From Candidatus Sulfotelmatobacter sp. (GTDB lineage Bacteria > Acidobacteriota > Terriglobia > Terriglobales > Acidobacteriaceae), in contig JASIEN010000576.1 of the NCBI GenBank assembly GCA_030045935.1, forward strand, positions 1 through 6,422: a DNA stretch of 6,422 nt, read 5' to 3'. Below the pieces are notes generated by a model. That model had not been told where the DNA came from, did no database searches, and saw nothing but the letters and a program-made list of their open reading frames with translations. The position numbers and the translations under genes were made by a program. Positions 1 through 4,849 of the stretch are shown here, one piece after another; the stretch's first letter is position 1, and each line of letters begins with the position of its first letter.

Positions 1-107
1 TCGCCATAACCCTGGCTCCTCCATACCCCATCCACCGACTGAGCCTGCAGCGGCAGAACAGTGAGCACCACGCCGAAAAGTAAAAGGTCAAAGAAACGCA
101 TTGTCAT
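1..107 (-). CDS. Secreted protein, N-terminal fragment (35 codons in window)
   Basis: Reading leftward from the ATG at 107-105 gives 35 residues with no stop before the window edge. The start is MTMRFFDLLLFGVVLTVLPL followed by QAQSVDGVWRSQGYG. This is a typical Sec signal peptide: one positive charge (Arg4), a hydrophobic core from about residue 5 to 20, and a likely signal peptidase I cut after Gln-Ala-Gln at 21-23. The product should be exported. I prefer the start at 107 to the in-frame ATG at 101 because an AGGA at 121-118 lies 10 nt upstream of it. The mature N-terminus (GVWRSQGYG) faintly recalls the segment ahead of the catalytic domain in some secreted S41-type peptidases, but too little is present to assign a function. 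The gene has its own promoter and a candidate operator just upstream. Confidence 0.8.
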   Translation of the reverse strand, partial: MTMRFFDLLLFGVVLTVLPLQAQSVDGVWRSQGYG

Positions 108-119
108 GGTGACTTGTTC

Positions 120-134
120 CTATCGATTCGATAG
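120..134. promoter_or_regulatory. Perfect 15-bp palindrome, candidate operator
   Basis: CTATCGATTCGATAG is a perfect inverted repeat of 7-bp arms around one central base. With a 1-nt centre it cannot fold as an RNA hairpin, so it is best read as a double-stranded binding site for a dimeric regulator. It begins 4 bp downstream of the proposed -10 box, covers the predicted start site, and touches the AGGA ribosome binding site at 121-118. This is a classic repressor position. The binding protein is unknown. Confidence 0.5.
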
Positions 135-138
135 CCAC

Positions 139-168
139 TTTCTACAGATTAAGACGCTTGAGTGTCAA
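139..168 (-). promoter_or_regulatory. Sigma-70-type promoter for the leftward secreted gene
   Basis: On the minus strand a perfect TTGACA -35 box lies at 168-163. An 18-nt spacer separates it from TAGAAA at 144-139, a 4/6 match to TATAAT. Transcription would start near 132, giving a leader of about 25 nt before the ATG at 107. The -35 box is the strongest promoter-like element I see in the intergenic regions. The -10 is weaker and lacks the conserved final T, as would suit an activated or regulated promoter. Confidence 0.5.
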
Positions 169-220
169 CTACGTTACCGAGCGATTGCTCAGCCATCTGC
201 GGTTTTTTCAAATCCACAAC

Positions 221-253
221 GTGTCTGAGTTGGCGAAAAGATCGCCATGACAC
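221..253. other. Composite stem-loop in divergent intergenic region
   Basis: TGGCGA (231-236) pairs with TCGCCA (242-247) around a 5-nt AAAGA loop. Outside this, GTGTC (221-225) pairs with GACAC (249-253), leaving a 5-nt bulge on the left and a single base on the right. It has no T-tract and lies outside both flanking genes. It could be a regulator site or part of a long rightward leader; the role is not known. Confidence 0.35.
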
Positions 254-297
254 TCATCTCATTTAAAAACTTCGGTCACGTTACTCGCGTGCCACCA

Positions 298-320
298 CGG
301 TTTAGCCATTATCAAAACCG
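298..320. promoter_or_regulatory. Inverted repeat CGGTTT-N11-AAACCG upstream of the small ORF
   Basis: CGGTTT at 298-303 and AAACCG at 315-320 form a 6-bp inverted repeat around an 11-nt centre containing CATTAT (307-312), a possible -10 hexamer. It ends 27 bp before the ATG at 348. An operator flanking a -10 is conceivable, but there is no recognisable -35, so support is weak. Confidence 0.25.
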
Positions 321-347
321 CTCCCGTGTTGGAAAATGGAACACACT

Positions 348-464
348 ATGGCGCCTAAATCGAACAGGGGCGAGGACACGTTGAAATTCGAGAAGCTGAT
401 GCTCCTCATCCTGGCCCTCTGTCTACTAACAGCGGTGGGCCTGCAAGTCTTCCGCATTTTCTAG
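348..464 (+). CDS. Small single-span membrane protein, 38 aa
   Basis: An ATG at 348 opens a 38-codon frame ending in TAG at 462-464. The product starts MAPKSNRGEDTLKFEK and continues into a hydrophobic run from about Leu17 to Val33 (LMLLILALCLLTAVGLQV), ending FRIF. Positive residues before the helix (Lys4, Arg7, Lys13, Lys16) suggest the N-terminus stays in the cytoplasm. TGGA at 337-340 lies 7 nt before the start, acceptable as a ribosome binding site. An in-frame ATG at 336 would add four residues but has worse spacing to GGA at 331-333. The charged head followed by a clean helix is not what random DNA usually gives. I do not recognise a family. The next gene starts 113 bp downstream on the same strand. 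Confidence 0.5.
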   Translation: MAPKSNRGEDTLKFEKLMLLILALCLLTAVGLQVFRIF

Positions 465-513
465 CACGAATCGTCATTAACTTCCCTGGCCGTTCGGCTC
501 GCGTCCGCGCGTG

Positions 514-540
514 ACAGAAGTAACCTAGAACTGCTTCTGT
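514..540 (+). promoter_or_regulatory. Leader hairpin upstream of the 578-1135 gene
   Basis: ACAGAAG (514-520) is perfectly complementary to CTTCTGT (534-540). Two more pairs, T521-G533 (wobble) and A522-T532, extend the stem to 9 bp with a 9-nt loop. No T-tract follows, so it is not a standard terminator for the small ORF. It ends exactly where the anti-Shine-Dalgarno sequence begins (base 540 is shared), so the two may stack or compete. Confidence 0.4.
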
Positions 541-573
541 TCCCCTGAAACAATCGGGCAGCAAAAAGGGGAA
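540..573 (+). promoter_or_regulatory. Anti-Shine-Dalgarno helix masking the ribosome binding site
   Basis: The ribosome binding site of the downstream gene, AGGGGAA at 567-573, has a perfect 7-nt complement, TTCCCCT, at 540-546. Folding leaves a 20-nt loop and would hide the site 4 nt before the ATG at 578. Four of the seven pairs are G-C. Such an arrangement is typical of translationally controlled leaders (thermosensors, ligand-sensing leaders or protein-bound leaders). That it acts this way here is inference. Confidence 0.4.
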
Positions 574-577
574 GTAA

Positions 578-1135
578 ATGAGATTCGTGAAGCTCACGCT
601 CGCTTTCTCCATGTTGGCGGTTGCCGCCTGCACGGCGCAAAACCTGGTATTCGCCAGCGCGCGCTATGAGGCGCCCGAGTTTTCCGCCTTGTATCCCGCG
701 CCCGATAAAGATAAGCCGGGTGTTACCTATTCGTTTAACAATGTCCCACTTAAAACTGGCGACACCGCCAAGATGCACAACTACACTTTAAGTGTGCATG
801 ACGATTCCGATGCCTTTCTGTTGCTTTATTGCGACATTCCCAACATGCGCAACGACACCGCGGCGCTCGACTACATGCTCGACGGCGCGCTGGGACAGCT
901 CGACAATGCCAAGCCGAGCCCCAAGACCGATTCGACATTGAGCGGACGGCCTGCCCGTGCCGTATCGGCCACGGGGACCTATGTTCATGGCCAGACTACC
1001 TTCCACATCACCTCCTACGAACGCATTATGGTGAAGGGCGATCGCGTCTGGCAGGCCATCGTGATCTGCGACGCCAGAACTAACTGCTCGGAAGGGGATG
1101 CCGACAAGTTCTTTAACAGCATCGAGATCCGATAA
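578..1135 (+). CDS. Exported protein, probable lipoprotein, 185 aa, unknown function
   Basis: The ATG at 578 is preceded by a strong AGGGGAAG at 567-574. The N-terminus MRFVKLTLAFSMLAVAAC is a signal peptide with basic residues at 2 and 5, a hydrophobic core at 6-16 and a lipobox-like Val-Ala-Ala-Cys at 15-18, so Cys18 may be lipidated. A plain signal peptidase cut after Ala28 (ASA) is the alternative. The mature part has cysteines at 85, 164 and 170; the last pair could form a disulfide. The second half (GRPARAVSATGTY at 123-135, then DRVWQAIVIC at 155-164, ending DKFFNSIEIR) has the alternating strand pattern and 'FFNSIEI' close that I associate with small PsbP/DcrB-like (Mog1-fold) exported proteins. 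That fold guess is weak. The leader can hide the ribosome binding site. Neighbours also encode envelope proteins. Confidence 0.85.
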   Translation: MRFVKLTLAFSMLAVAACTAQNLVFASARYEAPEFSALYPAPDKDKPGVTYSFNNVPLKTGDTAKMHNYTLSVHDDSDAFLLLYCDIPNMRNDTAALDYMLDGALGQLDNAKPSPKTDSTLSGRPARAVSATGTYVHGQTTFHITSYERIMVKGDRVWQAIVICDARTNCSEGDADKFFNSIEIR

Positions 1136-1188
1136 ACCTGCACGCGGCCGAATGGGCCGATGCGGATTCGCAGATGGAAATCGAGCCC

Positions 1189-1218
1189 GTTCCGCCCGCT
1201 TTTCATGACGCGGGTAAC
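1189..1218 (+). terminator. Weak stem-loop after the 578-1135 gene
   Basis: CCCGC (1195-1199) pairs with GCGGG (1210-1214) around a 10-nt loop. GTT (1189-1191) and AAC (1216-1218) can pair outside it across a small internal loop. A short T-rich stretch (CTTTGTGTT) follows, but no real T-run. It could end the transcript before the TPR gene; the loop is long and the call is weak. The rest of the 172-bp gap (1136-1307) shows no gene and no clear promoter. Confidence 0.25.
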
Positions 1219-1307
1219 TTTGTGTTCCACAGCCACTTAGAGTATTTTGTGTATGACCACGTGGCCGCCAGTCGCTGGTCGTCTATTAGCGTCCCTGGGA
1301 GATTTCC

Positions 1308-3596
1308 ATGACCCGTGCGGGTTTCGTTCGTTTATTCTTCATCTTTTTTTTCATTGCGACCCTGCTCATCGGATGTTCCCGCGATCCCAACGTCCGCAAA
1401 CAAAAATTTCTCGAGAGCGGCGACCGCTATCGGGATAAAGGCAAGTTTCGCGAAGCCATCATCCAGTATTCCAACGCAATTCAGGTCGATCCCCGTTTTG
1501 CTGAGGCGCACTACCAGTTGGGCGAGACCTACCTCAAACTCAAGGATTACAATCGCGCATTTGTCGAGCTCTCGCGCACAGTCGATTTGGTCCCCGACAA
1601 CTATCCCGCTCATCTGGAGCTGGCGAATCTGCTCATCGGGGCTAGGCAATTGAACGATGCTCATACTCACCTGGATTTTCTCAAGTCCAGTCAGCCAGAC
1701 AGTCCGGATACGCATCTGGCTTGGGGTAACTTCTATGCTGCGCAGGGTAATCTGGGCGCAGCCGTTATTGAGATGCAAAAAGCCATCGCTGCCGATCCCA
1801 GCCGCCCGGACTCGTACTTAAATCTCGCCCTGTTGCAGATCCGCGCCCAGTTGCCGGATCAGGCGGAAGCCAACTTCAAGAAAGCAGCTGAACTCGGCCC
1901 CAAGAACGTGGATGTTCAACTGGCACTGGGGGTCTTTTACCAGACGCACAATCGCCTGGCGGAAGCCGAGCAGCAGTTCAAGCACGCCGTCGATATCGAT
2001 CCCCATGATCCTGCCCCGCGCGCCGCTTATGTCCGGCTCCTGATGGCCGAGGGCAAGCGCTCCGAAAGCGAGGCTTTTCTGCGCCAGACCAAGCACGATC
2101 TGGCGGATAACCCCGAAGGTTTCCGCATGCTCGGCGACTTCTATTTTGCCGACGGCCAGCTCGATAAGGCGACGGCGGAGTACGCCTCACTCTTCAGCGA
2201 ACACCCCAAAAACCTTCAGGTAGAGAAGAACTATATTCAGCTGCTGATTCTCAAGAACCGCCTGGATGAAGCCGCTAAGCTGAATGATGAGATCTTAAAA
2301 GCCAACGTCCATGATAGCGAAGCGCTCGTCTATCGCGGGCAAATACGCCTTCGCCAAAACGACCCTGCCGGTGCAGTCGATTCCCTGCAAGCAGCGCTCA
2401 GGGAAGATCCCAACAATGCCGTCGCCCACTATCATCTTGGCCTGGCGCTGGGCATGGAGAATAACGAAGCGCAATCTGAGGCAGAACTGCGCTCCGCTGT
2501 AGGCCTGAGTCCCGAACTCACCGATGCGCAACGCGCTCTGGCGGCCATCGAAATACGCCACAACGATGTCGACGGCTTGGCCCGGACCGCACAGCAGATC
2601 ATCAACAGCGCGCCCAATGCTCCCGATGGATACCTGCTGCGTGCTGTTGCCGAAGTGCAGCGGCAAAAATTCTCCGATGCCGAAAGTGACATCAACAAAG
2701 CCGCCGAGATTGACCCCGCCAGTGCCGCACCCCATGTGCAGATGGGCAATCTGCGCCAGGCACAAAAACAATATCCCGAGGCCATCAAGGTCTATCAGCA
2801 GGCGCTCGATAAAGATGGCAACTCGACCGACGCTTTGCAGGGCATAATGAATAGCTACATCGCTCAGAAACAGCTGGATCAGGCCATCGCCGCTGCGCGG
2901 GCCCAGATTGCCAAGCAATCTTCCAACAGCGGCTTTTACGACCTGCTGGGCACCGCGTTGTTTCAGAAAAAGGACTACAGCGGCGCTGAGGCGGCGTTTC
3001 ACAAGGCGATTGAACTCGATAAGAACAATTCCGATGCCCTGCTGAAACTGGCGCAGGTGCAGACAGCGGAAGGCTCAGTGAGCCAGGCGCTGGCCACCTA
3101 CCAGCAGTCAATCAAGGACCATCCCCGCGAGATTTCTTTCTACCTGCTTGCCGGCATGTTGTATGAGTCCCAGCACCAGTACGATCAGGCGAAGAACATG
3201 TACCAGACGGCGCTAAACATTCAACCGGAAAATCCTCTCGCTTCGAATAATCTGGCGTACATCATGTTGCAGCAAGGCGGCAATGTCGATGTCGCTCTCG
3301 CCATGGCGCAGACTGCGCGCCGGGGCATGCCGGATTCTCCGGCGGCTGCCGATACTCTGGGCTATGCCTATTTCCAGAAGGGCGTGTTTCAGTCGGCGAT
3401 TGACATGTTCCAGGAATCGCTTCGTTTGAGCCAAAAGAACGGCGCGGCCGACGACGCCACCGTTCATTACCATCTGGCTCTGGCCTATGAGAAAACCAAG
3501 CAAGCAGCGTCGGCGCGCCAACAACTGGAACACGTGCTGAAGATCGACCCGAATAACGCCGACGCGAAGAAGGAACTGTCTGCGCTGCGCAGTTAG
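1308..3596 (+). CDS. Large TPR-repeat lipoprotein, 762 aa, 21 TPR units
   Basis: GGGAGA at 1297-1302 sits 5 nt before the ATG. Residues 1-23 form a lipoprotein signal: Arg3 and Arg8, a very hydrophobic stretch at 9-21, and lipobox Leu-Ile-Gly-Cys at 20-23, with Cys23 the lipidation site. The next residues are Ser-Arg-Asp. From residue 31 the protein is a tetratricopeptide solenoid. Eighteen units of exactly 34 residues run from 31 to 642, then one of 35 (643-677), one of 34 (678-711), and a last after a 5-residue insert (717-750), plus a 12-residue tail. Unit 1 shows Gly8, Ala20, Tyr24, Ala27 and Pro32 in the consensus places. TPR solenoids bind proteins or peptides and scaffold complexes. 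The overall plan resembles PrsT-like TPR lipoproteins linked to exopolysaccharide/PEP-CTERM export, but no such partner genes are in view, so that role is only a possibility. Probably held on the periplasmic side of a membrane. Confidence 0.95.
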   Translation: MTRAGFVRLFFIFFFIATLLIGCSRDPNVRKQKFLESGDRYRDKGKFREAIIQYSNAIQVDPRFAEAHYQLGETYLKLKDYNRAFVELSRTVDLVPDNYPAHLELANLLIGARQLNDAHTHLDFLKSSQPDSPDTHLAWGNFYAAQGNLGAAVIEMQKAIAADPSRPDSYLNLALLQIRAQLPDQAEANFKKAAELGPKNVDVQLALGVFYQTHNRLAEAEQQFKHAVDIDPHDPAPRAAYVRLLMAEGKRSESEAFLRQTKHDLADNPEGFRMLGDFYFADGQLDKATAEYASLFSEHPKNLQVEKNYIQLLILKNRLDEAAKLNDEILKANVHDSEALVYRGQIRLRQNDPAGAVDSLQAALREDPNNAVAHYHLGLALGMENNEAQSEAELRSAVGLSPELTDAQRALAAIEIRHNDVDGLARTAQQIINSAPNAPDGYLLRAVAEVQRQKFSDAESDINKAAEIDPASAAPHVQMGNLRQAQKQYPEAIKVYQQALDKDGNSTDALQGIMNSYIAQKQLDQAIAAARAQIAKQSSNSGFYDLLGTALFQKKDYSGAEAAFHKAIELDKNNSDALLKLAQVQTAEGSVSQALATYQQSIKDHPREISFYLLAGMLYESQHQYDQAKNMYQTALNIQPENPLASNNLAYIMLQQGGNVDVALAMAQTARRGMPDSPAAADTLGYAYFQKGVFQSAIDMFQESLRLSQKNGAADDATVHYHLALAYEKTKQAASARQQLEHVLKIDPNNADAKKELSALRS

Positions 3597-3745
3597 CGCC
3601 AGCATCGCTTTTGGGTGGCGCGGCGCTTCTGGGCAGTGCCGCGAGGCCCTCTCATAAATCGGCTTTGAAAGGGCGCGGCTTCCAGCCGCGCGCGTCGGAC
3701 CCTCAAAAGGGCGAACTTTAGCCCCTTAATGGGGATGCAAGTTTG
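3597..3745. repeat. REP/BIME-like cluster of palindromes
   Basis: Immediately after the TPR stop codon lie three structured segments. CGCGGCGCT (3619-3627) pairs with AGTGCCGCG (3635-3643), nine pairs including one G-T, loop 7 nt. GCGCGGCT (3673-3680) pairs perfectly with AGCCGCGC (3684-3691), loop TCC. AACTT (3714-3718) with AAGTT (3739-3743) encloses CCCC (3722-3725) with GGGG (3731-3734), loop 5 nt. The wording around the second stem (GGCTTTGAAAGGGCGCGGCT, 3661-3680, and TTTAGCCCC, 3717-3725) resembles multicopy intergenic palindromes I associate with acidobacterial genomes. This is recollection, not a search. It may also act as a transcription barrier or 3'-end stabiliser for the TPR message. 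No T-run follows any stem. Confidence 0.5.
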
Positions 3746-3833
3746 AAACGTGCCGCTCACACTTTCACCACGCCTCCAGTGAGTAAGTTTAACTCGCGTC
3801 CAGCAAAAGCCGATCAGCATCTAATTGGGTTTC

Positions 3834-3839
3834 AGGGAG
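3834..3839 (+). promoter_or_regulatory. Ribosome binding site that fixes the reductase start
   Basis: AGGGAG lies 5 nt before the ATG at 3845. It supports this start over a 34-codon in-frame extension from a TTG at 3743, which begins inside the palindromic repeat and encodes a stretch unlike the family N-terminus. Confidence 0.75.
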
Positions 3840-3844
3840 TGGCA

Positions 3845-4831
3845 ATGCAAAAGCGCAGGCTCGCAAAAAGCAATCTGGAAGTCTCGGCGATCGGATTCGG
3901 CTGCATGGGATTGAGTTTTGGCTTCGGCCCACCCGTCGAGAAGCAATATGGAATCTCCATTATCCGCGCGGCATTTGAGCGCGGCGTCACCTTCTTCGAC
4001 ACTGCGGAAGTGTACGGCCCGTTCACCAATGAAGAACTCGTCGGCGAAGCCCTCGCTCCATTTCGCAAACAGGTAGTGATCGCGACCAAGTTCGGATTCA
4101 AGATCGAAAACGGAAAGTCGGCGGGCGTCGATAGCCACCCGCAGCATATTAAGGATGTGGCCGAGGCTTCGCTCAAGCGCCTCAAGACAGACGTCATCGA
4201 TCTGTTCTACCAGCACAGGGTGGATCCAAACGTTCCCATCGAAGACGTTGCCGGAGCGGTGAAGGACCTGATCCAGCAAGGCAAGGTAAAGCACTTCGGG
4301 CTTTCCGAAGCAGGCGTGCAGGTGATCCGACGCGCGAATTCGGTTCAGCCGGTCACTGCGCTTCAGAGCGAATACTCGCTTTGGTGGAGAGAGCCGGAAG
4401 AAAGAATACTTCCCGCTCTCGAAGAGCTCGGCATCGGATTTGTCCCATTCAGCCCGCTGGGCAAAGGCTTTCTCACCGGGGCGATCAAGCAGGACACGCG
4501 ATTCACTGAAAATGATTTCCGCAATACTGTTCCGCGCTTTAACCCCGAGAACCGAAAGGCGAACCAGGCCATCGTTGATATTGTCACGAGGTTCGCACAA
4601 AAGAAAAAGGCTACTCCCGCTCAGATCGCACTCGCCTGGATTCTCGCGCAGGAACCTTGGATGGTTCCCATCCCCGGCACCACCAAGCTGCATCGTCTCG
4701 AAGAAAATCTAGGCGCAGCCACCATTGAATTAACGCCCGACGATCTTCGCGAGATCGCTACAGCTGCATCGAAATTCACCCCGCAGGGCGCTCGTTATTC
4801 CGAAAGCCATCAGCGGCTGGTCAATCGCTGA
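3845..4831 (+). CDS. Aldo/keto reductase, NADPH-dependent type, 328 aa
   Basis: A cytoplasmic oxidoreductase expected to reduce aldehydes or ketones to alcohols with NADPH; the substrate is unknown. Starting at ATG 3845 the protein opens MQKRRLAKSNLEVSAIGFGC, the usual first strands of the (beta/alpha)8 barrel. The catalytic tetrad is complete: Asp52 and Tyr57 in FFDTAEVYG (50-58), Lys82 in ATKFGF, and His124 in LFYQHRVD. The cofactor-binding signature PIPGTTKLHRLEEN (275-288) is intact near the C-terminus. VKHFGLSEA (148-156) and FVPFSPLGKGFL (199-210) are further family hallmarks. The length is normal and no frameshift is seen. It resembles the AKR13/YakC-like group more than the xylose-reductase group. 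It starts about 100 bp after a palindromic repeat, so it is probably transcribed separately from the TPR gene, and it has no functional partner in view. Confidence 0.95.
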   Translation: MQKRRLAKSNLEVSAIGFGCMGLSFGFGPPVEKQYGISIIRAAFERGVTFFDTAEVYGPFTNEELVGEALAPFRKQVVIATKFGFKIENGKSAGVDSHPQHIKDVAEASLKRLKTDVIDLFYQHRVDPNVPIEDVAGAVKDLIQQGKVKHFGLSEAGVQVIRRANSVQPVTALQSEYSLWWREPEERILPALEELGIGFVPFSPLGKGFLTGAIKQDTRFTENDFRNTVPRFNPENRKANQAIVDIVTRFAQKKKATPAQIALAWILAQEPWMVPIPGTTKLHRLEENLGAATIELTPDDLREIATAASKFTPQGARYSESHQRLVNR

Positions 4832-4833
4832 GC

Positions 4834-4849
4834 ATAAGTTCTGACTTAT
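4834..4849. terminator. AT-rich palindrome between convergent genes
   Basis: ATAAGT (4834-4839) and ACTTAT (4844-4849) form a perfect 6-bp stem with a 4-nt loop, TCTG. It starts 2 bp after the reductase stop and includes the stop codon of the leftward gene (TAA, read at 4848-4846). Being symmetrical between converging genes, it could weakly end transcription from both sides. The stem has only two G-C pairs' worth of stability and no long T-run, so efficiency is doubtful. Confidence 0.25.

Larger units (their letters stand above)
108..347. other. Divergent intergenic region without a gene
   Basis: This 240-bp stretch separates the leftward secreted gene from the rightward small membrane protein. 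I found no ORF with a plausible ribosome binding site. It holds the leftward promoter and palindrome, a composite stem-loop at 221-253, and an inverted repeat at 298-320. There is also a 9-bp inverted pair, TGAGTGTCA at 159-167 and TGACACTCA at 248-256, whose left copy overlaps the leftward -35 box. No convincing -35/-10 pair pointing right was found. CATTAT at 307-312 is a weak -10 candidate without a good -35. Confidence 0.6.

Noticed and set aside
179..208. GAGC-GATT-GCTC hairpin followed by a T6 tract, possible terminator
   Set aside because: The stem is only 4 bp and 12 nt separate it from the T-tract (203-208), too far for an intrinsic terminator. No rightward gene ends there.
2295..3002. 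Leftward open frame of 235 codons
   Set aside because: It is antisense to the TPR gene and mirrors its repeat codon pattern; no ribosome binding site or domain supports it.
1308..3596. DNA-level tandem repeat or recent expansion within the TPR gene
   Set aside because: The 34-residue units are similar only in consensus positions; adjacent units differ widely in sequence, so no recent duplication is visible.
3593..3820. Leftward open frame of 75 codons across the intergenic repeat
   Set aside because: It is made from the palindromic repeat and has a basic, low-complexity product with no plausible ribosome binding site.
3743..3844. 34-residue N-terminal extension of the aldo/keto reductase from a TTG
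   Set aside because: The family N-terminus begins at the ATG at 3845, which has a good AGGGAG at 3834-3839. The extension starts inside the palindromic repeat.
3821..4693. Leftward open frame of 290 codons
   Set aside because: It is antisense to the aldo/keto reductase, whose catalytic tetrad and cofactor motif are intact; the antisense product has no recognisable motif.
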